Assembly: GCA_004802705.1 (NCBI GenBank)
Contig: SGPL01000383.1
Location: 1 to 32,052 of the forward strand
Length of the DNA stretch: 32,052 nucleotides
From: Bondarzewia mesenterica
Lineage: Eukaryota > Basidiomycota > Agaricomycetes > Russulales > Bondarzewiaceae
Direction: 5' to 3'
In this document: positions 10,140-21,062 of the stretch, one piece after another
How positions within the stretch are numbered: position 1 is the stretch's first letter
How the letters are laid out: every line of letters starts with the position of its first letter
Translations under genes and position numbers: made by a program
Notes under the pieces: model-generated
The model's database searches: none
Told to the model about the DNA's origin: nothing
Seen by the model: only the letters and a program-made list of their open reading frames with translations

Positions 10140-12313
10140 TTATTCAGCCCATCGACTCACCCAATCCACAACAAACTGGGCCATTTCCTTTCCCTGTTGT
10201 CGCCGGTCTTGAACGTTTTCTCCCATCCTCCTCTCGTGTTTGCGTCGCGCTCCCTGTTGCCATGCTTCTGCGACTTTACCTGCCCAGTTGCCTGCTTCAT
10301 ACTCCTCATGCTCCATCTCGATGCCGACACCTTCACGAGAAAGGTATAGACGCAGTCCGTGCTCCTCAACGAAAAGAGGACGAGAAACTGTTGGGCATAA
10401 GTCGAATTGTCACAGAAAGCAGGTAAAAATCAGGCATACCATATACAAATGGAGTGCAGGACTCGATACATTCTGAAACCGTTCCATAACCCTGAAATCG
10501 ATCGTTGTTAGAGTACTTCTTGATGATCAGAAGCACCAGCGCTCACCAGCTTCCCTAGAAGAACGTCTCCCACAGCCATGAGGTCGGGCATATAGACGTC
10601 CTTAGGAGCAATGTAAAATCCTTCGGGTAATTCGTCGTCGTAATTGCCAGGATCGCCGTTGACGGTTTCCGGTTGAATCACACCATTGACGCCGGTAGGA
10701 CGGCTATGTGCACGCCAATCTTTTGAATCTGACACACCGCATACGATAACTAACCACGAGTCATCAGGGACAAGCTGACTTTCTGTCCCTGACATGTCAG
10801 CGGAAGGGGACATGAATTCGTCTGGAAGAACAATGGGCGTCGGAGGAATAGTATTGAACACAGGAAGTCCTATACTCGACGGTACGATAGGGCTTGATGT
10901 TAGTTTGGATGCGGGCGCTGGTGCGCCAGGGATATAGATATGGGAAGGCGTAGAAAGAGGAGGTGATACAGGAAGCAGTCGAAGAGTTGAAGGCTGGGTT
11001 TTATCCAGATGGTCCAAAGTATTCAATGACCGAGTGAGCTGGGCAGTGAAGTTATCACCAGAGAGCGTGTGAGCATCGGGCTTTGGACGGCTAGGGGTGC
11101 CAGTTCCAGTATTCGACCTAGATGGGCTTCTACTCTGACTTCTGCTGTGACTTCTACTGTGACTTGGCCGGTGAATGATTTGACCTCCGAAAGAGACTAC
11201 CAAAATCCTGTTCATTGTAGGGTCATGAAGGTGGTCCGGTACACCGATGGAGGCAAGAATACGAGAACGACCGGCAGAAGTATAAGCATCAGGGCTGGGA
11301 AAGCGAACGAGTAACGGGGCAGAGAGAGCAGTTCGGTCTCTAGCTTTACGGGTGACGGGATGCCGAGGGATAGAAGAAGATGGCATCAAGGTCGCGAGAA
11401 TCTGCGTTGTGGAGGTACGAATGAGGTCTGAGATGACAGCAGGTTTGAACATCTCGGAGACTCTATCAATCCAATCTGTTGCAGGTAATGCAGGTTTATA
11501 TGCGAACGAGGGTATTGGAATTGCACCTGGAAGACAAAGTAAGAGATCTGCATGTCGGTAGCCTTCATATATTTGAGAAACGAGAGGGTGAAGCTGTTCT
11601 TCAGATATCGGTGTATCAGGGGCCATTACAATGTTCGGACAACTTGATATGAGCTCAGGGTGAAGACGATGAGGGCGAGACTGGTCGACGAAAGAGGCAG
11701 AGAGATAGCTGTAAACCGCGTCAAAGGTAAAATTCGTGATAAGGATGGAAGGGAGTTGAGCTTCATGAGCAGCTAGACTGAATAGAAAAGACACATATGT
11801 AAGACAATTAGGTTGAGTAGGAGCGAATGACCAGCGCACAATGCAAGAAAAGCCGCATCGCTCAAGACACAATCCGCATGGATTTTTTGAAGCCACCGAG
11901 CCTCCTCCTCTATCTTCTTCTCCTTCTTGTTGAGAAATGTATGTAGAACATCAACACTCTTCTGACGGTCTACGCGGTAGCTGCAGCAAGACGGAAGTTT
12001 GAGCAAGTGGATGAATCAGTACTATAATCTATACTTACGCCAATGGTTGTACAATGACTGGATCAATTTCTGCATATCGATACAAGGCTCCAAGCGCGAT
12101 GCTATCTGCGAACACGTGTCGGGGTGCGGAAGATACGATATATATTGTCGGCTGGGGCTGCAAGGAGAGAAGATGTGACGCAAAAGCAGAGACACGCGTA
12201 GCATGTCCATAGCCTGGTTGAAAATGCAATACATGTGTGAGGAATACAGCAAAATATGAAGGCGTTCACGCACCATGACCAGAACAGTAGTAAGCGAAAC
12301 AATATTCATGCAT
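10140..12313 (-). CDS. Glycosyltransferase-like protein related to the L-arabinokinase N-terminal domain
   Basis: Exons on the minus strand are 12313-12274, 12213-12039, 11980-11840, 11777-10547, 10491-10440 and 10387-10140, giving exactly 1887 nt (628 aa). The N-terminus MHEYCFAYYCSGHGYGHATR has the SGHGYGH loop typical of MurG/GT28-like folds. The C-terminal half holds PDLMAVGDVLLGKLGYGTVSEC and FVEEHGLRLYL, which I recognise from the glycosyltransferase-like domain of plant L-arabinokinases and stand-alone microbial relatives. No GHMP kinase domain follows. Between VSFGGQ and LVIVCG sits a long low-complexity insert with a Ser-Arg repeat tract (residues about 320-347). The substrate is unknown and the catalytic role is inferred only from fold resemblance. 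Borders are well fixed because every junction keeps frame and motif; the donor of intron 3 (GTGCGC at 11839) is the weakest. Confidence 0.75.
12214..12273 (-). other. Intron 1 of the glycosyltransferase-like gene
   Basis: The donor is GTGCGT and the acceptor CAACCAG, 60 nt. It splits the glycine codon in SGHGYGH, so the motif itself proves the junction. Confidence 0.85.
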
Positions 12314-13044
12314 CCTTTTCACTGTTCAAATGAGAACGCATCCAGAGTACCGCGTCGGCCAGCTAATGTCTTTACGGAAAACGGAATGCCGTTAATCGGA
12401 TAAGTATGGGTGGGCTGCGCCAATCCGTGTGAGTGTTGAGAATTGGCGTCGGTGCCCCTTTGAAGAGTTCACGGTTGGTGTTGAAGGAAAAGAAGGGTGA
12501 GCATGTCACCTTGAATGACGAATTCAGGTTGAGGCTGGTTCATAATCGCAAATGACAGCTGCCAGCTTGGGCAAGTTCTAGGCATAACCCCTTCACTTGT
12601 GGGGTCTTGGTATGAGACTAAGGCATAACCAAGAATTCGACTCGGACATCTGAGTCAAGAAAACCAAAGATGGAGATTGCGACAGGTTTCAACGTCAGAC
12701 ACGGATATCCTGAGGTACGAAGGTTGAAGGAAGTGTCTACAACCAGCCACTGGGAGACTAGTTTCAGCCTCCGCAGCAGCACAAACAGTATGTAAGAGTA
12801 GTGCTGGTAGGAAATAGGAAAAGACGGTAAGGCAGGAAATGTGCAAAACACCCCGCGAGGAAATCAAATCGACATAATCGAGGACAGATAGCTATTGTGA
12901 AGGTGCGGCAGCAAGGCAATAAAATGCATTCGTAATGAGGGACGATAGGTATAAAGGCAACCGACTAGTGTCTCTCGGAGAAAGTGTACGATGAAGAAAT
13001 CATGGCAGAGCGAGCTGAAGGAAAATGAAACCTGAAAGTCAAAT
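12314..13044. other. Gap between two minus-strand genes
   Basis: No supported gene. It should hold the promoter of the glycosyltransferase-like gene (12314 upward) and the 3' flank of the membrane-protein gene. Overlapping minus-strand open frames at 12618-12867 have no recognisable features. Confidence 0.5.
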
Positions 13045-15219
13045 TTAAACGATTGGGACGTCAATATCTGTCCTACGAGAGCCTGAACTGTCCGGTTTGC
13101 CACCACGATTGAGACCTTCGGAAGCAAGGACGGAAAATGACAGCCTATTTGCGAATTTTTCTTCTTCTTCTGTCCAATCTTTCGCGTCGGTGTGACTGAA
13201 CAACTCTGGTTCAACGCTTAAGTGAGCGAGTTGCTTGTCGGCGTTGACTAGTTTTAAGTATAAGTTGAATAGTACAGGCATGAATGTAGGGGTTCAAACA
13301 TACGATATTGCACAAGACCTCTGTTGAAGTTGAGCCACGACGTCAGGCCAAAGGTCAGGCTGAGAATAATGATGACGAAGGATGCAACGGTCATGCAAGC
13401 AAAGAATGGCCAGTCGGCGACGGTAAAACGGTAGTTCGCTGACCAGAACATGATCGACCAGCCAAAGACGAATATGGCGCCAATGATCAGAAACACTACC
13501 ATCAACTGCTTATTCTCGCGGCGTGATGAGAACCAGCCCTGTGTTCAGTTTAAATCAGTGGCTAATCAGGGCAGAGAGCAAACTATTTGGCACCGTTATG
13601 ATCCAGGGTATAAGCAGCTGTGAGACGTCGTGAGGATATCTCATATGTGATCCAACTTGGGTACGTACTACTGTCGTGCAGATAAATAGCGCAAGGAACA
13701 AATTGACGTGGCTTTGAGGTGTTAGTCCATGGATGGCACTGCTCATCAGTCGATTTATCCATAACGCCATGGCCATGATAAGAAAAAATACAGAAAGTTG
13801 AAGGCAGACGAGCACAGCTACGAGATACTACCATGAAAAATCAACTCAGAATTCGTGAAATCACAAATGTACCCATACCACGTAGATCTTGATGACACCT
13901 TTGGGGGGCCCGACGCATCTCAATGTCTTGGTGTGATACAGCTAGGAGGAAACAACAAATGAATCATATCATCCAAGATAACGTCGTGGGATTGGGTTAC
14001 CTGCAGGACCTTCCAAGAGAGAAAGATAGATGTACATAAAGATAACAGACTGAACACAAATTCGGTAGCCTGTGATGAAGTTCAGGATGTCTTCGCGCAC
14101 GTTAGAGTTTGATAAGAAGGCAGCCTACTTGTATTATCATGCGTGCCTTCATGTAAACTGGAAATATATCAAGTTGGCATGGTGTGTTCAACACACCGAT
14201 GAGAAAGTGTAGCCTGATTGAAATTGTTCCCGTACGCCATGTCGAGTAGGCCGACCAACAGCAAGCCAAGAATCGTGCGCAGAGAAGAGCCCCACTGAAA
14301 GATAATCAGCGATCAACTCCTTCGGGAAAACCAATGATACGTGCATATGAGGGATGGATTCGTAGACAATCTAAATCAACATAAGTTGGGAAAGCACAAA
14401 GATATGCCTTTCGACGGTGCATGACTCACCGCATACAAAGATAGGCCAAAAAACCATATCTGGCAGATCATGAGTGCTATATCTTCCTTTGAGAACTCAT
14501 TAAATCTAACTGCTAGATGAAAACGAGATCATTGAGGCGGAAAGAAAAATGACGTACTTCTGACTGGGATACAGAAGTAACAAGGTGCAGCTGTGACTCA
14601 AATCTGTAGCACCGGAAGGGGAGTCTACCGACACGCCACCCTCCACGGAAATTGGACCTTGCACTAAGAGGTTGCTTATAGGAACGCCATTGGATGATGT
14701 CCAATTTGCTTGTATCTAAGCAAAATTCAACATTATTCGCTCGAAATAGTGACAGATACATACATATGTTTGGTCGTCGCGAACCTAAGTTTCAATGCAT
14801 CAGACATATGAACATGTAGTAATATGTGAAATAGCTACAAATTTCGGGTCGTTGGAATATAGAGGCGAACAGTCTGGAGCAGCATCGAGGTCGATGTCAT
14901 GACACAAATCGAGAGCATAAATGCCGTCATGTCCAGAAAATTCCACGAAATCGGTAGCATTCAAACCTGCATGCCCGATAATGTCTGAAACAAGGTCGGC
15001 CCAGTTGTCGTCATAGGAATAAAGAACGGCTTGTAGGATGGTTTGCGAGAAACAAAATAGCAAAGAAAGCAAGAAAAATAGCTTTGTCGCGGAGTTGAGC
15101 GTGATCCTCAAATACTACAGCGTCAGCCACTTGTCAGAACACAAGCCTTGGTCATAAGAGCGCTGTTTACTTGCCGCAAACTTAACACAGATGTGAAGCT
15201 TCTGTGAAAGGGTGATCAT
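13045..15219 (-). CDS. Multi-pass membrane protein of unknown function (about 8 spans)
   Basis: I do not recognise the family. Fourteen exons give 1476 nt (491 aa): 15219-15187, 15114-14839, 14784-14764, 14715-14558, 14505-14430, 14370-14341, 14294-14195, 14157-14129, 14069-14001, 13941-13879, 13827-13669, 13617-13594, 13538-13304 and 13247-13045. An N-terminal hydrophobic segment (TKLFFLLSLLFCFSQTILQAVL) precedes an ectodomain-like stretch of about 120 residues with Cys pairs and the sequons NAT and NWT. About seven further hydrophobic spans follow, including YLVAVLVCLQLSVFFLIMAMALW, QLMVVFLIIGAIFVFGWSIMFW and FFACMTVASFVIIILSLTFGL. The C-terminus is charged and probably cytosolic (DWTEEEEKFANRLSFS). 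Exon 1 (MITLSQKLHIC) and the 37-nt intron at 14158-14194 are the least certain. A receptor- or transporter-like role is possible but unsupported. Confidence 0.68.
14158..14194 (-). other. Unusually short (37 nt) predicted intron
   Basis: The donor is GTGTTG and the acceptor TTTCCAG. This choice joins ATLSHR to YMKARMIIQ and keeps frame. A 46-nt alternative (donor GTTGAA, acceptor AAG) also keeps frame but drops three residues and uses a poor acceptor. Confidence 0.5.
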
Positions 15220-16432
15220 AGGGGGGATGGAACGAAGCGGAGGTTGAGCGCTGAGCAGTCGAATTGAAATAAATTGCAATGGGTAGACCAGTACCGAAGA
15301 AAAGTCGTCCTTGCGCGGCGAGGACAATGAAAAGACGGGAACAGAACCCTGAACCTATCAAGGGATGGCTTTAAATGAGGCCAACTGGAGAATCTGACAT
15401 CGACTTCTGATAACGTGGGTACGGGATGGGCCTATCTTGCTGGTGCTGATGCATGATGGTTGAGTCGCTAGTATCAGCATACTGCTGCCAAAAAAGCTCA
15501 ACAGTATTCTGATGAAGGCTGAATGAATCAGGAAGCAAGATGAACACAATTGAAACGCGGTGCATCGTGGTCATTTATTAATGAACAAGGGGTGATTCAC
15601 CGGGGTTTAAGGTGACTTGTCTGTTGAGGTGATGGATCTTTCAAGCTTCAAAGCTTCACCTCTTGTCACAGCCATCTCGCACTGACCAGACAAAGGCCGA
15701 GACATACCCAGTAATCCTTTGAAGTTGGGAATCTATAGCAACAGACAGAACGGAAACCATGGCCACAGCTAGCAAATGATTCATTAACTTCGAGTAGTTC
15801 TGCAGCGGTTGTGTGTAGGGAGGGAACATTGGCAAGTCAAGTCTCTTGAACGAATCCGACGGGAACGATTCGGCGGACTCGGAGTGTGGACCTGTGTGGG
15901 CAGGTGTGGGCCCGCCCACTATCGCGGCAAGCACCGAATTTCTAGTCTCCGTAGCGACCTACACAGAAGACAGTCGTTCTGTGTTAAGCCGAATTTCTGT
16001 ATCTACAGTCTCGGTAAAGGCCGTTACAATAATAGCCCGGGAATGAGTGCATTGCAAAACTACAATATGCTCCCGCACAAAGAAACTGGTGCACCGCTCT
16101 CATAAAAACGACACAAATAAACGATGTCCGTATAACACGAAGTTTGCCAGCAATAGAGTACCGAAATAGTACCCGTATCGAATGATGCTAAAACTAACAC
16201 AATGCCAGGTCCGTGTCCGAGACGAGAAGCAAAACGAGTGGCTTGCAAATGACAGCGAATATAGTCCGAGGATGCGACATCTACGACAGCGATCCTTGTA
16301 GCAAAGTATCGTCCGTGTCGTGTCATGATGTCCGGGGAGAGTTGTAGACTAGGGAGCCATGACTACAAGATATCATGGGGGGCATGGGAATAGTTCGAGT
16401 AGGTATGTGATGATGTGCTGCCACGCGAATAA
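15220..16432. other. Gap between the membrane-protein and GH17 genes
   Basis: No supported gene. It includes the promoter side of the membrane-protein gene and the 3' flank of GH17. It holds one copy of a dispersed hairpin repeat (15934-15998) and an imperfect stem (GAGGTGA at 15626-15632 with TCACCTC at 15656-15662). Short open frames here look random. Confidence 0.5.
15934..15998 (+). repeat. Copy A of a dispersed hairpin repeat with flanking direct repeats
   Basis: A 45-bp core (15944-15988) starts AGTCTCCGTAGCGACCT and contains a perfect 8-bp inverted repeat, ACACAGAA/TTCTGTGT, around GACAGTCG. The same 10-mer, CCGAATTTCT, flanks the core on both sides (15934-15943 and 15989-15998). A second, inverted copy lies at 22023-22088. 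Confidence 0.85.
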
Positions 16433-18808
16433 TCAGCAGGAGGGTATCTCTATGTTTTTGAGCGTTTTGCTGAAGAAAGACCAAGTGTAAGAAGAGGGGT
16501 GACAAGAGGAGTAAGATCAGCACGTACTTCGCGTGGAACAAGCCCCACCAGCCCTCAACACCACCATATTGCACATCCTATGGGAGAACTCTCAGTATAT
16601 ATACATTACGATCACGGGGAAGAAAAACGTGCCTTCCACTGTTCATCGAAGAACTGATGAACAAACGATACATAAGTACACAACAATCTATCAATCCATG
16701 ATATGGAAGAACGCACTTCGAAATAGAAATAGCCAGTCCCGTTCGTATTTGCCTGGCACACGAATGTGTTCAAGAAAATTTGGAGATTGGCCTCAGAAGC
16801 CAACGATGGACCATTACTAGCGTTGGATTCATCAGATGATTGCTGTGTCGCTTCTCGTCAGTACTAAAAAGGCACGGTAAGCATTCAAATTACCGATGGC
16901 CATCCAGTCTCAGCGATGTACATCGTCGGCGTGTTATTCAGTGCTGCAGCCGGCACGACGTTCTGTACATCAAAGAACTCCGCAGTCCAGCCTGCAGCTT
17001 GGTCGATGGAGACATTCGCGAACCACGGATGTACATTTGACATCTAGAGAGGTCAGGCAAGTTCAAACATATACATGAGCGCAGGAAACCATGGAAAGCA
17101 ATGCCGAAGAAAACCTACTCCGTAGTCAACATTCTCCAATACGTCGGTATTGAAGTAGCTTCCAGCATCAGCCGTACCAACGGGTATCTTTTTGTTGAGG
17201 CTTAAGGCATTGATCTTTGAAACGGTATCCTGGATATCGGCCAGTAAAATGGCAGCACCTGCATGAGGGTGAGATCTATTGTGGATCTGGTGTTACTTGC
17301 ATAAACGCACCCTGTGTACCAACAGGACCATTAGGATTGTCCCCACCAGCGTTGTTAGTGAGATAGCTGAGAACGAAGCGTGAGGATAGATCCAAACGAT
17401 GAAAAAGAGAATTAATTATGGCGGTCACCACACGCACTTCAGCATAAACTCATTTCCAACAGTGACGCCTCCAATACTGTCTGTGCCATAAGTCTGAATG
17501 GCATCCAAAATCAAGTCACGCTGACGAGTATAAACAGTATTGTCCGTCGGCTCTGGATAGTTGCCCAGCCATACGGTCATGTTGACCTTTGTCTGCTTAA
17601 TAGCTTCAAGCTGTGCCAAAACATGAAACGTGATGAATTGAAGAAGAATAAAAAAGAACTCACGACGAGTGCGGACTGGTTGCAATCCGCTCCATACAGA
17701 CGAATGCGCTGATTGACATACATCAGTGCCGACGTTTTGTAACTTTGCGACTTAGGAACATAACTCACCGTTGTCAGCTGGGACATAAGCTGAGATGAAA
17801 TATGTCAGGGACTGCCTGAGAGGTTCACGTGCACCGCAGCACGATCGGAAAAAAATAAAGTGGAAGAATAGATACCTGGATATCCGTGATGACATCGGCT
17901 GTGACGATAAATGTCAACCTAAGCAGGAATTGGCGTATAAAATTGACGTACTCAAATTGTTGCCGCAGTTGGGTAACTGGGAACCCGCGGGAGTATACGC
18001 GATACCATAAAACGACTGCTTGAGCCGGGAGTCTTTGGTGAATGAGCTTGGATCGTTGGGATCAGAGTTTGTGACAGATGTAGATGAGCTGCTGTTTCTG
18101 CTGCTACTACTATGTTTCTGTGAAAGGCCGATGCCCAAACCGACACCAATGCCGATGAGGGCGAGTAGACCAACGATGGACCCGATGACCTGAATATATG
18201 GATGACGAGCGTGTGAGCACATCCAGTGTATGAAGGTCGCTTGAACGCACCATCCACTTTGAACGCGTATTGCGCGACGGAGGCTTCTCCATCCACTGTG
18301 TGGGAGCCTCAATGTTGTTGTACTGAGACATAGTCTGTGGTGCAGGTGGACGTGCGACGGCGGCGCCTGGTATATCGGTCGTAGATTCTACGGTTGAAAG
18401 CGCTGCTACGGCGGGCAAAGCGTAAGTACCGCGACTGGCGGTGTCAGGTGCGCTGCGGGTTGAAGAAGTTGTGGGTATCGAAGAGGAGTCTCTGTTGGAC
18501 ACGGAGTATTGAGAGTAGAAGCCAGAGAAACGATGAGGAGGCTTCCAACAAAGGAATGGATATGTTCAAGAACGAGAAGAATTGGTTGGCAGGCGGTAGT
18601 TGGGAAAGGAATGTGGTGGTGAATGGAAAGGATGTCAGAAGTATAATTAGACGGCATATAATATTGACGAGACTTTGTCCCTTACCGGGATTCCAGAATC
18701 ATCAAAATAATCTTGCAGATCTGGGTTCGAATTGACCTGATCTCGGTAGGGAGAAAAGGATGTTCCTTGCTCGGGCTCAGGCGTGCTGAAGGGATCTCTT
18801 GGGGCCAT
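16433..18808 (-). CDS. GH17 glucan endo-1,3-beta-glucosidase, type II membrane-anchored
   Basis: It should cleave beta-1,3-glucan at the cell surface for wall remodelling (BtgC/SCW-like). Fourteen exons give 1494 nt (497 aa): 18808-18686, 18541-18251, 18189-17952, 17898-17876, 17789-17769, 17708-17664, 17610-17438, 17366-17311, 17258-17119, 17043-16894, 16842-16717, 16653-16633, 16577-16528 and 16469-16433. The Ser/Pro-rich N-terminal cytosolic part is followed by one membrane span at about residues 139-160 (VIGSIVGLLALIGIGVGLGIGL), a Ser-rich stalk and the GH17 domain from FYGIAYTP. The likely acid/base is Glu301 in VTVGNEF and the nucleophile Glu415 in YIAETGWPS. GYFYFEFFDEQWK and EGWWGLF complete the family pattern. 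The first intron needs an AAG acceptor and one intron has a GC donor. Family call is very secure; the first exon is moderate. Confidence 0.9.
16578..16632 (-). other. GC-AG intron in the GH17 gene
   Basis: The exon ends EQWK with AAG, the intron starts GCACGT and ends CCATAG, then DVQYGGVEGWWGLF follows in phase 0. The nearby GT at 16627-16628 would shift the frame into a stop, so a GC donor is the only choice that keeps the conserved C-terminus. Confidence 0.8.
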
Positions 18809-19343
18809 TACGGTGGATAACTAGGCTGGAGAATGGGGAGAGGGAAGGAGAGTAGGGTGCGCACTCTCGAGTGCGGAACAGGGAGGGTTCAAGCCCACGC
18901 CACCGAAAGGTTCCGGCTGGCCACGGCTGTGCTGAGCAACGGGCGCCTAGGCGCTTGTCATTGTTACAACGCTGCGAACTTCGAACATCCTAAAAATAGG
19001 CATGCCCTTGCCATAATTAGCAATTTTCAAGCATAGTATTATATTTAGTACCGAGGAACACAAATAACGCTGCACTAAAACATACAGTCCAACGGAGTAG
19101 TAAGTAGAGTTGTCCGCGGGAGCGTTGAAGACGAGGAAGGGAAGTAATGATCACAGTAAAAAAAACAAGCGGGCAACACAGACATTCAATCTCATTCCGG
19201 GTTCGTCAAGGAGGAAAAGAAAAGAGCGGGCGTGGCAGATATCTCGGCCGGGAGACAAGGGGTCAAGGGTATAACAAAAACACCGACAAAGCGAATGAAA
19301 AGAGAACACGAGTAACGCGACATACATAAATCGGAAATGGCTT
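18809..19343. promoter_or_regulatory. GH17 promoter side and RhoGAP 3' flank
   Basis: No gene is seen. Two palindromes lie upstream of the GH17 start: CGCACTC/GAGTGCG with a 2-nt spacer at 18860-18875, and the perfect 12-mer GCGCCTAGGCGC at 18943-18954. They may be binding sites for dimeric factors, which is inferred from symmetry and position only. Confidence 0.45.
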
Positions 19344-21062
19344 CTACGACGTAGTGGCAGGGCCATTGTGCGGCGTCCGCTTGGGCTGCGCAGACGACCG
19401 TCGTACCTTCCTCAGGGGTCTTCCTTGCCGTTCGTCATCCGTCCCCGCGGCCTGTCCTTCTCGATGACTGCTCCGTCCAGAACGTGTCGATGGTAAAGTT
19501 CGACTGCGCGTCACGCCGGGTGAACCTTCGCACCGCACAGGAGATTCATGGACAGGAGGTAGGCCGGCATCACCACCACCACCGCGATCACGATCTGCGT
19601 CTAAACATGCAACAGGATAAAAAGAAGAGAGGTGCTCGAGGTCAGCGTGTTGATGACGTCTTGTCAGTAAGCAAAGGGAGAATCTTCACCGGTCCGTTGC
19701 CGCTCTCTTTCTCTCTCCGTCGTCGTCCTCCGCCGCGCAATCCTCCGCCTCTCTCCTTCACTCGGGCCTCCGACTAGCTTCCACCCTCCAGCTGTTGCTG
19801 GGTCTTCATCCGAGCTCGACATCATTCCCATGTCATCGACCTCTTCCCCCGCCGGATCTGCCCGCGCCGACCGTGGAGGCGGCGGAATATCCAGCATGAA
19901 CCAATCCTGGTGCGCTATTAGAAATTCTAGAACTTCTTGGCTTAGCTGGTGCTCCCGTGGTGTCAACTCGTGTTGAGGATGCGACATAATCCCTGGTCGG
20001 AAGATCACAGCAAGATCTGGAGGATGTTTAGAAAATGACAAGAGACATGTAGACGTGCGTACTCTTCGCCGTCATCAAGTTCTTGTCCGACTTGCGAGCA
20101 AACACTGACAAAAGGTCGAGTACATAGAGGAGAAGGTATTGATTTGCTCGCGGCATCGAATGAATCAGTCGTTTATACGTGGCGATTACTTCTTCTTGGT
20201 TGTAAGGTTTCTTAGCTATCACACATGTCAGTATGATAGAAGTATGAACAAGAGTGTGTCTATCTACCTATTGCGTCTCGGAACTGCTCCAGCATGTTGA
20301 GCGACCGGAAGTGATGAAGAAGGATGCACATACCTGGAAATATAAGTCATGGGGTATCACAGGTTCCTTTCAGCCGAGAAAGTCAGCATAGATAACGCTG
20401 GAGTGGAAAGGTTTCATACTGGCATCTGGGTGAGATATCTTCGGAACACACTCGCGACGTCATGCGTTGTGTAACTTTCTTTCTTCCAATCCAACGACTT
20501 CCCATACTGCCAACACCATAAGAATTGACTGTGAGTGCATCAATCGTTACTACGCACCCGCGGTCGCGCCTCGAACATGGCCTGCAAATCCCGCATCCGT
20601 TTGTTTGACCCATTGACGCGGAACGTACCCTCCACCTCAGTCGCTGTCTTTGCCGATGAGTGATGGCAGATAGATCGCCCAAAACAAATCACACGCACCG
20701 TTCTCCTTCAAGAACAACCCGCTGGTAAAGATGTGTTAGCATACGCAAGACAGGAGCACACCGCAAACGCACCATTTGGCCACGACGACGGGGATATATC
20801 CCCATACGTAGAGCTCGCCATTTGCGTTCGCCGTCGATATTTGGACACTCGCGTACTTGAGACTCTCCTTGAGCGGTTTCCCAAACACGGTGTGCTCCTC
20901 GACGCCTGATCTCCTGGTTTGCCGGTGCAGATTGCCTGCACGGGGAGCCCACGCACCTTTGTCGGGCTCTTTGGCTTTAGACTTTTGAGCAGATGTGAAA
21001 TGCTGCCACCAGGCCTTCAAACTGGCCTTCGTTGGTGGTACCTCAGGTTGCTCGGCGGTCAT
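19344..21062 (-). CDS. RhoGAP-domain protein, SAC7-like
   Basis: It should stimulate GTP hydrolysis by a Rho-type GTPase, controlling actin and cell-wall integrity signalling. Nine exons give 1272 nt (423 aa): 21062-20773, 20721-20699, 20643-20558, 20506-20420, 20366-20334, 20283-20268, 20215-20063, 20016-19690 and 19600-19344. The N-terminus MTAEQPEVPPTKASLKAWW leads to FGKPLKESLKYASVQIS, then the GAP domain. The arginine finger is Arg113 in EGTFRVNGS. Other conserved blocks are KKESYTTHDVASVFRRYL, the LPEPVIP-like MPEPVIP, and KNLAVIFRPG. The C-terminal tail after HQDWFML is acidic, then Arg/Ser-rich and probably disordered. An in-frame ATG further upstream (21377) exists, but its extension lacks family character, so 21062 was chosen. 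No frame break is seen. Confidence 0.9.

Noticed and set aside
12618..12867. Overlapping minus-strand open frames with hydrophobic runs
   Set aside because: They are short, have no splice partner or motif, and lie in the gap between two well-supported genes.
15809..16105. 98-codon plus-strand open frame over copy A of the hairpin repeat
   Set aside because: It crosses a non-coding repeat and shows no protein features.
18840..18920. tRNA-like B-box, GGTTCAAGCCC
   Set aside because: The T-stem does not pair, no A-box is at the right distance, and no acceptor stem forms.
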